Assembly: GCA_902705825.1 (NCBI GenBank)
Contig: CACSIL010000050.1
Location: forward strand, 201,727 to 250,201
Length of the DNA stretch: 48,475 nucleotides
Reading direction: 5' to 3'
Source: Halioglobus japonicus
GTDB lineage: Bacteria > Pseudomonadota > Gammaproteobacteria > Pseudomonadales > Halieaceae
Positions 24,964 to 34,811 of the stretch are shown in pieces. The translations under genes and the position numbers were made by a program. The notes beneath the pieces are model-generated. The model was not told the DNA's origin and made no database searches. It saw only the letters and a program-made list of their open reading frames with translations. Position 1 is the stretch's first letter. Each line of letters starts with the position of its first letter.

Positions 24964-26103
24964 ATGGCTTTGGTATTGAATGAAGAGCAGGTAATGCTCA
25001 AAGAGTCCGCCGCGGGATTTTTGGCGGAAAAAGCGTCTGTTGCACAATTGCGAGCACTGCGCGACAGCAACAGTGAGCGCGGTTTCAGCGATGACGTGTG
25101 GCGTGAAATGTCCGAGATGGGCTGGGCGGGTATTGCCATTCCCGAGGCCTTTGGTGGGTTGGGGTACGGTTATACCGGGCTCGGGCTGGTGCTGGAACAG
25201 GCCGGTCGCAATCTCAGTGCAAGTCCGCTGCAATCCACCGTGCTGGTGGCAGCGTCGGTGATTGGTGAACTGGGGAGTGAGAAACAGAAAGAGGAGTTGC
25301 TGGCGGCTATCGCTGGCGGCGACAAACTGGTGAGTCTCGCATTGCAGGAGGGGCCGCATCATGCGCCGCTGCGCACTGCACTGCACGCCGAATTGCAAGG
25401 TGATGAGTATGTGCTCAATGGCGCGAAAGTGCTGGTATTGGATGCCAGTGCAGCAGACGTTTTCATTGTAATCGGACGCACAGGCGGAGAGCCCGGCGAC
25501 GAGCGTGGTTTGAGCGCGTTTCTGGTGGATGCAGACACAGCCGGTCTAACCATAGAGCGCCGCAGCATGGTGGATTCACGCAGTGCCGGTGCACTTTTGC
25601 TGGCAGACGTTCGGGTACCTGCCGGCAATATGCTCGGTGAGGCTGGTGCAGCGTGGGAAGGACTGGCGCGAGCACTGGATATTGCCAATATCGGACTCGC
25701 GGCCGAATTGCTCGGGCTGTCTACCGAGGCCTTTGAGCGCACCAATGCCTACCTGAAGGAGCGCAAACAGTTTGGTCGGGTAATTGGCTCTTTTCAGGGC
25801 CTGCAGCATCGCGCAGCAGAGATGTTTGCCGAGCTGGAACTGGCGCGGTCAATTGTCTTGCAGGCCCTGCATGCGATTGATGACGGTGAGCAGGATCTGG
25901 CACTGCAAGCCAGTGCTGCCAAAGCCAAGTTGTGTGAAGTGGCGCAGCGCGTGACTAACGAAGCCATCCAGATGCACGGTGGTATCGGAATGACCGACGA
26001 ACACGAGATCGGCTTTTTTATCAAGCGCGCCCGTGTGGCCCAACACATTTTTGGCGATTACAATTACCACCTTGACCGCTTCGCCCAGCTTAGTGGTTTT
26101 TGA
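24964..26103 (+). CDS. Acyl-CoA dehydrogenase-like, probable non-catalytic subunit
   Basis: A 379-residue protein with the complete acyl-CoA dehydrogenase fold. At the C-terminal end the YEGT motif that carries the base is replaced by AQHIFGDYNYH, so the catalytic Glu is missing. The normal HGGIGMTDEHEI segment before it is present, so this is a real substitution and not a truncation. Pairing with a Glu-bearing partner 27 bases upstream fits the PimC/PimD and FadE heterotetramers, where one subunit supplies the active site and the other helps bind FAD. Alone it should be inactive. Confidence 0.87.
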   Translation: MALVLNEEQVMLKESAAGFLAEKASVAQLRALRDSNSERGFSDDVWREMSEMGWAGIAIPEAFGGLGYGYTGLGLVLEQAGRNLSASPLQSTVLVAASVIGELGSEKQKEELLAAIAGGDKLVSLALQEGPHHAPLRTALHAELQGDEYVLNGAKVLVLDASAADVFIVIGRTGGEPGDERGLSAFLVDADTAGLTIERRSMVDSRSAGALLLADVRVPAGNMLGEAGAAWEGLARALDIANIGLAAELLGLSTEAFERTNAYLKERKQFGRVIGSFQGLQHRAAEMFAELELARSIVLQALHAIDDGEQDLALQASAAKAKLCEVAQRVTNEAIQMHGGIGMTDEHEIGFFIKRARVAQHIFGDYNYHLDRFAQLSGF

Positions 26104-26151
26104 CAGCCCTGCTACTATTAACACCCTAACTACTATGGACCACGCATAATA

Positions 26152-27855
26152 ATGAACCCTGAAATAGAAAAATTTGACCAGATTGTTGCCGAACTCACAC
26201 AGGAGGGGCAACCCTTTGCGCTCGACACCGTCAACTTGAATGGTGTCGATTACCGCAACTTTACCGGCCTGCCTGCCAATCTTGGGCAGTACTATATGGT
26301 CATGCAGCAACACGCCGAAAAGGATTTCGCTGTCTATCTGGATGAACGCTATACGTTCGGCCAGGGCTACCAGCACAGTTGCGAATTGGCAGAGGCACTG
26401 ATGCAGCGCTATGGCGTGCGCAAAGGCGATCGAGTCGCTATTCTGAGCCGCAATAATCCGCAGTGGATGATGGCTTTCCTCGCGGTGACATCGATTGGCG
26501 CCGTAGCGGTCCCAATGAACGCATGGTGGACCACAGAGGAGTTGGACTACGGCTTCTCCGACAGCGGCGCAACGGTCGTGGTGGCTGATCGGGCTCGCGT
26601 GGAGCGTCTGGCTCCCATTGTAGAAAAGCACGGACTGCGGCTCATCACTATTGACGATTGCAGTGGGCTGGACGTGGATCACACGCCGTTTTCCGAGTTG
26701 CTTCAAGCGTATAGCGGCGCGTCAATGCCGGCGGTTGATGTGTCTCTGGATGACCACGCCACTATCATGTATACCTCCGGTTCAACCGGTCATCCCAAGG
26801 GCGCGCTGTCGTCGCATCGGGGTATTCTGTCGGCGCTGTACAGCTGGATGTGCCTGGGTATTGCCACCAAAATGGCGGCCACGCAGGAGGTTCGCGATGC
26901 GGGCCTCGCCCCATCCGGGTTGCTGACTATTCCACTCTTTCATTGCACTGCCAGCCACTCGGCATTCCTGTTGTCTCTGGTGGTGGGTCGCAAAATGGTG
27001 ATCATGCACAAGTGGGATGCGCAGGAAGCGCTGCGGTTGATCGAGAAAGAGCGCATAACATGGTTCAACGGCGTGCCTACCATGTCAGCGGAGCTTCAGG
27101 CAGCGGCGGAAACTACCGACAGGGATATCTCCTCGCTGACAGAGATCATGGCCGGTGGAGCGCCCCGTCCGCCTGAGCAGGTGAAGAAAATCAGTGGCAC
27201 CTTTAAAAAATCCGCGCCTGGTATTGGTTATGGCCTGACAGAAACCAATGCTGTGGGTGCGGTGAATGCTGGTGCATTCTACATTGCCCGCCCTGAAAGC
27301 TCAGGGAGAGTGGTGCCCGCGGTGACGGAGTTTCGCGTAGTGGGCGAGGATGGCAGCACCCTGCCTGCGGGCGAACGAGGGGAGCTGTGTATCAAGTCCC
27401 CTGCCAATATTCTGGGTTACTGGAACAAACCTGAGGCAACCGCCGAGGCCTTCGTCGACGGCTGGTTTCACACCGGTGACGTGGCCTATCTGGACGAGGA
27501 TGGGTTTGTTTACATCGTCGACCGAATAAAGGAAATCATCATCCGCGGCGGGGAAAATATCAGCTGTCCCGAAGTGGAGGCTGCGATCTACGCCCACCCC
27601 GGCATTCATGAAGTGGCGGTCTTTGGCCTGCCCGATGAGCGACTCGGTGAGATCGTCGGTGCAGCAGTGGTGCTGCGCGATGGCCACGAGCTGACGGCAG
27701 ATGAGCTGCGCACTTATCTGGCGGATCATCTGGCTTCATTCAAAATACCCGCGCACATCTGGTTCCACAGCGAGCAACTACCGCGCATCGCCTCGGGTAA
27801 GATTTTCAAGCGGCAACTCAAGGCTGACTACACAGCGGAACTTGCAGCGCGCTAG
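26152..27855 (+). CDS. Acyl-CoA synthetase (AMP-forming)
   Basis: A 567-residue adenylate-forming enzyme that should activate a carboxylic acid to its CoA thioester with ATP. The P-loop YTSGSTGHPKG lies at 207-217, and a GYGLTETN motif near 362 marks the acyl-adenylate site. The hinge region DGWFHTGDVAYLDEDG and the C-terminal Lys550 in SGKIFKRQ are all present. It follows the paired dehydrogenases by 48 bases and is followed by another dehydrogenase, so ligation and first oxidation are encoded together. The chain length or ring type of the substrate cannot be read from the motifs. Confidence 0.92.
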   Translation: MNPEIEKFDQIVAELTQEGQPFALDTVNLNGVDYRNFTGLPANLGQYYMVMQQHAEKDFAVYLDERYTFGQGYQHSCELAEALMQRYGVRKGDRVAILSRNNPQWMMAFLAVTSIGAVAVPMNAWWTTEELDYGFSDSGATVVVADRARVERLAPIVEKHGLRLITIDDCSGLDVDHTPFSELLQAYSGASMPAVDVSLDDHATIMYTSGSTGHPKGALSSHRGILSALYSWMCLGIATKMAATQEVRDAGLAPSGLLTIPLFHCTASHSAFLLSLVVGRKMVIMHKWDAQEALRLIEKERITWFNGVPTMSAELQAAAETTDRDISSLTEIMAGGAPRPPEQVKKISGTFKKSAPGIGYGLTETNAVGAVNAGAFYIARPESSGRVVPAVTEFRVVGEDGSTLPAGERGELCIKSPANILGYWNKPEATAEAFVDGWFHTGDVAYLDEDGFVYIVDRIKEIIIRGGENISCPEVEAAIYAHPGIHEVAVFGLPDERLGEIVGAAVVLRDGHELTADELRTYLADHLASFKIPAHIWFHSEQLPRIASGKIFKRQLKADYTAELAAR

Positions 27856-27921
27856 CTGCCCGGTGTCGACTACAGCATTAACAACAGACAATCGATACAT
27901 TAACGGTACGGGAGAGAGAAT

Positions 27922-29178
27922 ATGACAATGGAATTGGGTATCAGTGCAAATGTGGCACCGCTGCTGGCGGAGGTAAAAAAGTTCATCGAGGAAGAAATAC
28001 AGCCGGTCGAGCACGACTACTTTGACGACATCAGCGTCGGGGACCGCTGGACTTTCACTGACCGCCAGACCGATATTCGCGAGGGTCTGAAAGCCAAAGC
28101 AAAAGCCAAAGGTTTGTGGAATTTTTTCCTCACAGGTGAATCCGGTTCGGGGCTGAATACGGTGGAGTACGCCTACCTTGCTGAAGAGATGGGCAAGTCG
28201 CATCTGGCAGCGGAAGTCTTTAACTGTGCGGCGCCCGATACCGGCAATATGGAGGTACTGCATAAATACGGTACCGAGGAACAGAAAAAACAGTGGCTCG
28301 AACCGCTGATGAACGGTGAGATTCGCTCGGCTTTCGCCATGACAGAGCCGGATGTGGCATCCTCCGACGCGACCAATATCTCTACCACCGCGGTACTGGA
28401 CGGTGATGAATGGGTGATCAATGGCGAGAAACACTACATCTCCGGTGCCGGTGACCCACGCTGCAAGGTTATGATCGTAATGGTCAAAACCGACCCTGAC
28501 GCCGCAAAACATATTCAGCAATCGCAGATCCTGGTGCCGATGAACACGCCCGGTGTTGAGAATCTCCGTCCGATGAATGTATTTTCCATGGACGATGCAC
28601 CACACGGCCATATGCATCAGAGATACACCAATGTGCGGGTTCCCAAGGAAAATATTTTGTTGGGAGCCGGTCGCGGGTTTGAGATTTCCCAGGGCCGTCT
28701 CGGGCCGGGCCGGATACACCATTGCATGCGCGCTATCGGCGCGGCAGAGAAAGCACTGGAATTGCTGTGCGAACGAGCCGTGTCCCGTACCGCGTTTGGC
28801 AAGCCACTGGCCCGTTTGGGCGGTAATATCGACATCATCGCCAATGCGCGTATGGATATCGAACAGGCGCGTTTGTTGACACTTAAAACCGCGTGGATGA
28901 TGGACAATGTGGACGCCAAGGAAGCGCGTATCTGGATTTCCATGATCAAAACTGCGGTGCCGAATATTTCCATCCGCATCGTCGATGAAGCCATTCAGAT
29001 GTTTGGTGCCCTGGGGGTGTCGCAGGATACTCCGCTGGCAAACATGTATATGGCGCAGCGAACCTTGCGTCTGGCAGACGGACCCGATGCGGTACACCGT
29101 ATGGTTGTCGGTCGCAACGAGCTGAAAAAATACGTAGCGCAGGACGACGGTGTGCGCGCAACCTTCAGGGACGGTTGA
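27922..29178 (+). CDS. Acyl-CoA dehydrogenase, ACAD10/11-like
   Basis: A 418-residue dehydrogenase longer than the usual 380. It carries the ACAD10/11-type C-terminal motif LADGPDAVHR with Asp386, instead of the YEGT loop. The middle domain has AMTEPDVASSDATN, and the N-terminal domain is extended. In the ACAD11 group the acid in ADGPD is taken as the base, so the enzyme is probably active. GGGAGAGAA precedes ATG 27922. It is the last gene of the operon begun at 23755 and is followed by a strong hairpin. Confidence 0.9.
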   Translation: MTMELGISANVAPLLAEVKKFIEEEIQPVEHDYFDDISVGDRWTFTDRQTDIREGLKAKAKAKGLWNFFLTGESGSGLNTVEYAYLAEEMGKSHLAAEVFNCAAPDTGNMEVLHKYGTEEQKKQWLEPLMNGEIRSAFAMTEPDVASSDATNISTTAVLDGDEWVINGEKHYISGAGDPRCKVMIVMVKTDPDAAKHIQQSQILVPMNTPGVENLRPMNVFSMDDAPHGHMHQRYTNVRVPKENILLGAGRGFEISQGRLGPGRIHHCMRAIGAAEKALELLCERAVSRTAFGKPLARLGGNIDIIANARMDIEQARLLTLKTAWMMDNVDAKEARIWISMIKTAVPNISIRIVDEAIQMFGALGVSQDTPLANMYMAQRTLRLADGPDAVHRMVVGRNELKKYVAQDDGVRATFRDG

Positions 29179-29195
29179 TACTGACTGCCCCGCTC

Positions 29196-29223
29196 GGGAT
29201 GGCCAGCGCTCGCTGGCCGTCCC
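29196..29223 (+). terminator. Hairpin after the ACAD operon, terminator-like
   Basis: A twelve-base-pair stem (GGGA-T-GGCCAGC paired with GCTGGCC-G-TCCC, one T-G pair) with a four-base loop, starting 18 bases after the stop codon. No clear T run follows, so it may act with Rho or stabilise the 3' end. Confidence 0.45.
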
Positions 29224-29315
29224 AAAGCGTTATATGTATTTCTCCCAGCCTCTATAAAATGATATCCATCTGCGGTAGCCTCTAAGTCATAATTAAATAA
29301 TAAGAGTGCAAACCG

Positions 29316-31742
29316 ATGGCGATATCCAATGGATGGTATGTCCTGCCCTGTCTTGCCGTGTCTCTTGTATCGGCTGCACCTCACCTGCTGGCCCAGGGTA
29401 ACGGGCTAGAGGAAATCATCGTCACAGCGAATAAACGCGAAGCATCGCTGATGGATAGCGCAGCGTCGCTCAGTGCATTTGATTCAGCCACTTTGAACCA
29501 ATTGGGTATTACAGGGGCCGAGGATCTTGTCGCGCATACCCCTTCGCTGTCGATAACAACTTTCAGAGTGAGTATCCGCGGTGTGGGCCGTCCCAATCTG
29601 GCGGTGGGCTCTGAGCCGGGAATCGGCATTTACTGGGATGGTGTTTACAACTCGGAGAACGACGTATTTGGCCTCTCCGAGTTCATGGATATAGAGCGCG
29701 TTGAGGTTTTGCGGGGGCCACAAGGTATTCTGTACGGGCGCAACTCGGTAGGGGGTGCCATCAACTTTGTCAGTAAGCGCCCCAATGCCGAATGGGGTGG
29801 TACCGCAACGGCCCAATTGACCAATTACGATGGCAGGTTGATACAGGGAATGGTCAGCGGCCCGGTCACCGACAAACTCAATGTACTAGTGGGGGCGTCC
29901 TACATCAGCCACGAAGGCTATCAAAAAAATATTTACAACGGCAAAGACTATCAGGAGCAGCAGACACCCTACGGCACTTTCAGTCTGGAACACCAGACAA
30001 CAGACCGCTGGAATACCGTGCTCAAGGTGCTGGGTACCGACCAGAAATTCAGGCCGGCCAATGGCTACATGCTGGAGCCTTTTTCGCGTGAACTGAATCA
30101 GCAGGTGGCGGACGATGAAACCGGCGCGCCGCTCAATCTACCGGGCATGTTCCCCGCGCAGAACTTTGTCAATATGCGTCAGGGGCTGGCGATTTCCAAT
30201 CCCGCGCTGGCCAATGAAGACAAGGTGAGCCAGGATCATGATCCCAAGGTGAAGATTCGCCGATGGGCGACTTTTCTCAACAGTGAATACAGTGCCGATA
30301 CGTTCACTCTGAAATATACCGGCGGATACTCCCGATACTGGTTTGATTCCGACACCGATGCCGATGGCAGTGCGGCGCAGGATTCGGGTGTGGATTGGAA
30401 CAAGTTACTGTTCAGCGGAATTCCAGTGTCCCAGTTTCCGGGGTCTCCCGGCTATGGGATAACTCCCGCCGAAATGACCTATGTGGTGAATCAGGAGGCC
30501 ACGTTCGAGTCCCACGAACTGCAGTATTCTTCGGAGTGGGACGGTGATTACTCGTTGCTGAGCGGGCTCTATTACTATCATAGCGATGAAGAGCAGGTGG
30601 CGAGTTACCGTGAGTGGAACGATGAGTTAATGGAGATGTACGCGTTTCTGGGGAGTTTTGTCACGCCTGTGGTAAGCGATGACAATTACCTCTATCGCGG
30701 AGATGCGCATGTGGATACCCGGTCATACGCAACTTACGGGCAACTCACCTGGGACTGGCGGCCAGAGACTGCACTGACGTTTGGCCTGCGCTATTCCTAT
30801 GACGATAAGAAAGGTGAGGACAATACCTTTGTACAATTTGTCGGCAACCCCGATGACCCTACCGTGTACAGGCAGCAGGATGACAGTTGGGATAAGTGGA
30901 CATGGCGGCTGGGGGTAGACCACTACATTACCCAGGAGCAATTCCTGTATGCGTTTATTGCCACCGGTTACCGTTCGGGCGGTTTTAATTTTCAGAAGCC
31001 CACTGCCAGCACGCTTGTGGATGTGGTTAAACCCGAGGAAATTATTTCCTACGAGATGGGTTACAAGGGATCGCTGCTGGAAAACCGCCTGAATCTGGCG
31101 GTGTCAGCCTACTATTACGATTACACGGATCTGCAGGTGATCAAGCAGGATGTGGAAAACGGTATTGCCCTGAATACATTTGAGAACGCCGACGATGCCC
31201 GTGCAATGGGCCTGGAACTGGAGGCATGGGCGCTGCCAATCCCCGAGGTCATGCTCAGTGCGACCTATTCTTACAACTATACCGAGTTCAAGGATTTTTC
31301 CAGTAAAGATGCCAACGCCTGCACTCTGGGGCCTTACGCGCAGGGGGATACTCAGGCGTCCTTATGTACCGATGAACAAGACCTCAGTGGGAATGAGTTC
31401 GCACTGACGCCGGAGAACAAACTGTCACTGAATGCCACGTATTTCTGGAAAATGTTTGAACTGGACTGGTCAATCACCGGCAGCTATTACTATCAGGGCG
31501 AACAGTGGATGACGCCTTTCAATAATCCGCAGTACGACAAGGTCGGCAGTTGGGATCGCTGGGATGCGCGCTTGAATGCCGCGGCCCCCGATCTGGAGTG
31601 GGAGGTTACAGCGTTCGTCAAAAATATTGCCGACAACCGGGAAATTATCAATCGGGGCAGACCCAGTACCGTCACCCATAACGCGCAAACTACATTGACA
31701 GATCCGCGGATATACGGCATCAAGCTGCAGTACAACTTCTAG
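29316..31742 (+). CDS. TonB-dependent outer-membrane receptor
   Basis: An 808-residue outer-membrane importer. It has a signal peptide (about 1-27, ending LLAQ), a TonB box LEEIIVTANKR close to the mature N-terminus, plug motifs (EVLRGPQGILYGRNSVGGAINFV), a long barrel and a final Phe (LQYNF). It differs from the receptor at 21201 in loops and length, so it is not a recent duplicate. It lies between two operons that share an operator, which suggests a substrate for the same catabolic route. No copy of that operator is seen before it; a TATAAA (29253-29258) may be its -10. Confidence 0.93.
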   Translation: MAISNGWYVLPCLAVSLVSAAPHLLAQGNGLEEIIVTANKREASLMDSAASLSAFDSATLNQLGITGAEDLVAHTPSLSITTFRVSIRGVGRPNLAVGSEPGIGIYWDGVYNSENDVFGLSEFMDIERVEVLRGPQGILYGRNSVGGAINFVSKRPNAEWGGTATAQLTNYDGRLIQGMVSGPVTDKLNVLVGASYISHEGYQKNIYNGKDYQEQQTPYGTFSLEHQTTDRWNTVLKVLGTDQKFRPANGYMLEPFSRELNQQVADDETGAPLNLPGMFPAQNFVNMRQGLAISNPALANEDKVSQDHDPKVKIRRWATFLNSEYSADTFTLKYTGGYSRYWFDSDTDADGSAAQDSGVDWNKLLFSGIPVSQFPGSPGYGITPAEMTYVVNQEATFESHELQYSSEWDGDYSLLSGLYYYHSDEEQVASYREWNDELMEMYAFLGSFVTPVVSDDNYLYRGDAHVDTRSYATYGQLTWDWRPETALTFGLRYSYDDKKGEDNTFVQFVGNPDDPTVYRQQDDSWDKWTWRLGVDHYITQEQFLYAFIATGYRSGGFNFQKPTASTLVDVVKPEEIISYEMGYKGSLLENRLNLAVSAYYYDYTDLQVIKQDVENGIALNTFENADDARAMGLELEAWALPIPEVMLSATYSYNYTEFKDFSSKDANACTLGPYAQGDTQASLCTDEQDLSGNEFALTPENKLSLNATYFWKMFELDWSITGSYYYQGEQWMTPFNNPQYDKVGSWDRWDARLNAAAPDLEWEVTAFVKNIADNREIINRGRPSTVTHNAQTTLTDPRIYGIKLQYNF

Positions 31743-32069
31743 GATTATCCCGGCGCGGCCCAACACGGTGCAGGCGGGACTGGTGGGGGTCTGCAGGGTC
31801 TCGTGTTGCCAGTATCCCAGGCGCCGAATACTCCGTTTGACCGCCCGAGTCCAGGCCTTTGCGGGACAAAAAATACTTGAACGAACTAAATACATACTGT
31901 ATGTTCAAAAACCTTTTTTGAGCAGTCAGTAGCTCCGCACCTCCCCCCGTTTGTGCTATTTCCGTCTGAAGGAATGCGCCCTGTGTAAATGCGATAGGAG
32001 TGTGTGAAATACCGTAGCTCGACTACACTAGATGGTTTCCGTTACAGCACTATTTATGAGGAGTTCTCC
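31743..32069. other. Intergenic region with operator copy 2
   Basis: About 330 bases between the second TonB receptor and the MaoC gene. The first part is GC-rich with no clear terminator. The conserved 36-base operator lies at 31874-31909. The roughly 160 bases between the probable transcription start and the gene hold an open frame in line with the MaoC gene (from 32004) without conserved residues, probably an untranslated leader. Confidence 0.4.
31874..31909 (+). promoter_or_regulatory. Shared promoter/operator element, copy 2
   Basis: The second copy of the element at 23598, with three substitutions in 36 positions. TTGAAC (31877-31882), a 17-base spacer and TATGTT (31900-31905) are conserved exactly, as is the palindrome ACATACTGTATGT (31892-31904). 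It should drive the MaoC-SDR-thiolase operon. Two copies with unrelated flanks argue for one regulator acting on both operons. Confidence 0.65.
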
Positions 32070-32534
32070 ATGGCAGTAAAAATCGTACCTAAGGAAGAAA
32101 TGCTGGATGCCATTGGCACCAAGTTTGAGCCGGGCCCCTGGATCGAGGTCACGCAGGATCGAATCAACACCTTCGCCGACTGCACTGAAGATCACCAGTT
32201 TATTCATGTGGATGTTGAAGCGGCCAAAAACACGCCCTTTGGCGGCACTATCGCTCACGGCTTTTTGACACTTTCGCTGTTGTCCAAGCTGGTAGAAGGC
32301 AGTGGTGTTGTACCTGAAAACATTGTGATGGGCTTGAACTACGGCTTTGACAAGGTGCGCTTTTTGATGCCGGTGAGTGCGGGCAAGCGTGTACGGGCGC
32401 ATTCCGAAATTACCGACGTCACGGCCAAGGAAGGGGACCGTTTCCTGGTGAAGCAGACCATCTCTGTCGAGATAGAGGGTGAGGAAAAACCGGCGTTGAT
32501 AGCCGAGTGGTTGACCATGGTAATCTGCGGCTGA
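32070..32534 (+). CDS. MaoC-like hydratase (NodN type)
   Basis: A 154-residue hotdog-fold protein, probably an (R)-specific enoyl-CoA hydratase. The family segment DHQFIHVDVEAA, with its catalytic-type Asp/His, is followed by PFGGTIAHGFLTLSLL, the hydratase helix. ATG 32070 has GAGGAG upstream; the longer frame from 32004 has no conserved residues. It lies 45 bases before an SDR of the 17-beta-HSD4 class. In eukaryotic peroxisomal multifunctional enzymes the same pair (hydratase plus (3R)-hydroxyacyl-CoA dehydrogenase) is fused in one protein, which supports the assignment. Confidence 0.9.
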   Translation: MAVKIVPKEEMLDAIGTKFEPGPWIEVTQDRINTFADCTEDHQFIHVDVEAAKNTPFGGTIAHGFLTLSLLSKLVEGSGVVPENIVMGLNYGFDKVRFLMPVSAGKRVRAHSEITDVTAKEGDRFLVKQTISVEIEGEEKPALIAEWLTMVICG

Positions 32535-32579
32535 TCGGCCGGCACATCCAATTCATTTTTTAGTTAGGGGATATCAGCA

Positions 32580-33497
32580 ATGTCTATTCGATACGACGGA
32601 AAAGTAGCCATCGTGACTGGCTCAGGCCAGGGACTGGGTCGCAGCCATGCGATAGAACTGGCCAAACGCGGCGCCAAGGTTGTCATCAATGACCTGGGTG
32701 GCGGTGTCGACGGTTCCGGTGGGTCTTCAGATGCCGCTAAGGCGGTTGTGGCGGAGATTGAGGCGTTGGGCGGTGAAGCCATTGCCAACGGTGCCAATGT
32801 TGCCAAGTATGACGAAGTTGAGGCCATGGTTAAGCAGGCCATGGATAAGTGGGGCCGCGTTGATATTCTGGTTAACAATGCGGGAATCCTGCGCGACAAA
32901 AGTTTCGCCAAGGGTACGCTGGAAGATTTCAAACTGGTATTGGACGTTCACCTGATGGGTAGTGTGAACTGCACCAAGGCATGCTGGGAGATTATGCGCG
33001 AACAGGCTTACGGCCGCATCGTGGTAACGACATCGTCATCCGGCCTGTACGGAAACTTTGGGCAGACCAACTATGGCAGTGCCAAAATGGGTGTCATCGG
33101 CATGATGAATACACTGTCTCAGGAAGGTGCCAAATACAACATCAATATCAACGCGCTGGCGCCAACAGCCGGTACGCGTATGACCGAGGGCTTGATCCCA
33201 GAGGAAGCATTTGCCCTGCTGACACCAGAGACAGTGACACCCGCGGTACTGTATCTGGTGAGCGAAGAAGCGCCCACCAAGACAATAGTCTGTGCCGGTG
33301 CCGGTGCGTACTCAGTAGCCAAGATAATAGAAACTGATGGCGTCTGGCTGAAGCCGGACGAACAGACACCGGAAGGCATCGCCGCGAACTGGGGTGCCAT
33401 TTCCTCTCCTGAGGGTGAAGTGCAGCCCCAGGCCGGGTTTGAGCAAACCGTGAAATTCACGGGCAAGGCAATGGAAGGTCTGGGCCTGAACAAATAG
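32580..33497 (+). CDS. SDR family (3R)-hydroxyacyl-CoA dehydrogenase, HSD17B4-like
   Basis: A 305-residue short-chain dehydrogenase. The nucleotide motif TGSGQGLGRSHA near residue 15, NNAG near 100, and the catalytic Tyr165 and Lys169 (NYGSAKMG) with the preceding Ser triplet are all present. The NDLGGGVDGSG insertion after the second strand and the C-terminal extension (about 250-305) are typical of the dehydrogenase part of peroxisomal multifunctional enzyme 2. With MaoC upstream and thiolase downstream it completes a D-type beta-oxidation cycle: hydration, oxidation and cleavage. Confidence 0.92.
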   Translation: MSIRYDGKVAIVTGSGQGLGRSHAIELAKRGAKVVINDLGGGVDGSGGSSDAAKAVVAEIEALGGEAIANGANVAKYDEVEAMVKQAMDKWGRVDILVNNAGILRDKSFAKGTLEDFKLVLDVHLMGSVNCTKACWEIMREQAYGRIVVTTSSSGLYGNFGQTNYGSAKMGVIGMMNTLSQEGAKYNININALAPTAGTRMTEGLIPEEAFALLTPETVTPAVLYLVSEEAPTKTIVCAGAGAYSVAKIIETDGVWLKPDEQTPEGIAANWGAISSPEGEVQPQAGFEQTVKFTGKAMEGLGLNK

Positions 33498-33549
33498 CGA
33501 GTGACTCAGTGGCGTCCTCGCGGCGCCCTCACAACTGGAGAGAAATCAC

Positions 33550-34728
33550 ATGAGAGAAGCAGTAATTGTATCGACCGCACGTACGCCCATTGCAAAGGCC
33601 TATCGTGGCGGTTTTAACAACCTCGGCGGCGCTACGCTTGGCGCTGCCTCAGTAGCCGAAGCCGTCAAGCGCGCTGGCATCGATCCCGCCCGCGTTGAGG
33701 ACGTTATCATGGGCTGTGCGCTTGAGCAGGGTGCAACAGGCTCAAATATCGCACGCCAGATCGCACTGCGCGCCGGTTTGCCACACACTACATCGGGTAT
33801 GACAATGGATCGCCAGTGTTCTTCCGGCCTGATGGCGGTAGCGACTGCAGCGAAACAGGTTATGTACGACGGTATGGATTGCGTGATCGGCGGCGGACTG
33901 GAGAGTATCACTCTGGTGCAAAACGAACACATGAACCTGCATCGTATGGTGGATGAGGAACTGTTGGCGATAGAGCCCAATATGTTTGTCCCCATGCTGG
34001 AGACCGCAGAAATAGTCGCAGACCGCTACAATATTTCTCGCGATGCGATGGATGAGTACGGTTTTCAATCGCAGCAGCGCACCGCCGCCGCGTATGAAGC
34101 GGGCAAGTTTGCCGATGAACTGGTCGAGGTTACCTGCGAACGCACCGTCTGGGACAAGGCTACCGGTGAAGCTTCACTGGCTAAGGGCACTGTCTCTGCC
34201 GATGAGGGCTTGCGCGCGACTACACTGGAAGGTCTGCAGGGCCTCAAAACAGTGGTAGAGGGCGGCACGATTACTGCGGGGAACGCCTCTCAGTTGTCCG
34301 ATGGCTCTTCTGCACAACTGATAATGGATGCGAAAACCGCCGAGAAGGAAGGGCTGCAACCGCTGGGCATTTACCGCGGTATGTCGGTCGCCGGGTGTGC
34401 GCCGGATGAGATGGGCATTGGCCCGGTCTTCGCTGTGCCCAAATTGCTCAAACAACACGGCCTGAAAGTGGATGATATCGGTCTGTGGGAATTGAACGAG
34501 GCGTTCGCGGTACAGGTCATCTATTGTCGCGATCAGCTGGGAATCGACAATGACAAGCTCAATGTTAACGGCGGCGCCATCTCCATCGGTCACCCCTATG
34601 GCATGAGTGGTTCACGCATGATCGGACACGCGCTTATTGAAGGCAAGCGACGCGGCGTTAAATACGTGGTGGTTACCATGTGTATAGGCGGCGGTATGGG
34701 TGCTGCCGGTCTGTTTGAGGTTGCCTGA
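33550..34728 (+). CDS. Acetyl-CoA C-acyltransferase (thiolase)
   Basis: A 392-residue thiolase of degradative type. The nucleophile Cys90 (DRQCSSGL), His348 (GHPYGMSG) and the second Cys378 (TMCIGGGMG) are all in place. It should cleave a 3-ketoacyl-CoA with CoA. GGAG precedes ATG 33550 at about eight bases. It is the last gene of the MaoC-SDR-thiolase operon, closed by a terminator 16 bases after its stop. Confidence 0.94.
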   Translation: MREAVIVSTARTPIAKAYRGGFNNLGGATLGAASVAEAVKRAGIDPARVEDVIMGCALEQGATGSNIARQIALRAGLPHTTSGMTMDRQCSSGLMAVATAAKQVMYDGMDCVIGGGLESITLVQNEHMNLHRMVDEELLAIEPNMFVPMLETAEIVADRYNISRDAMDEYGFQSQQRTAAAYEAGKFADELVEVTCERTVWDKATGEASLAKGTVSADEGLRATTLEGLQGLKTVVEGGTITAGNASQLSDGSSAQLIMDAKTAEKEGLQPLGIYRGMSVAGCAPDEMGIGPVFAVPKLLKQHGLKVDDIGLWELNEAFAVQVIYCRDQLGIDNDKLNVNGGAISIGHPYGMSGSRMIGHALIEGKRRGVKYVVVTMCIGGGMGAAGLFEVA

Positions 34729-34744
34729 TACTCGGCTTTCAAAA

Positions 34745-34773
34745 ACGGCGCCTGCGGGCGCCGTTCTTGTTTT
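34745..34773 (+). terminator. Rho-independent terminator after the thiolase gene
   Basis: An eight-base-pair stem ACGGCGCC/GGCGCCGT with loop TGCG is followed by TCTTGTTTT. It closes the operon begun at operator copy 2. Confidence 0.85.
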
Positions 34774-34811
34774 AGACCGGGATTTATTATTTGTCGCATA
34801 GAGGAAATACA

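Noticed and set aside
27778..29097. A 439-residue minus-strand frame opposite the ACAD10/11-like gene
   Set aside because: No motif or ribosome-binding site; composition typical of antisense translation of a coding region.
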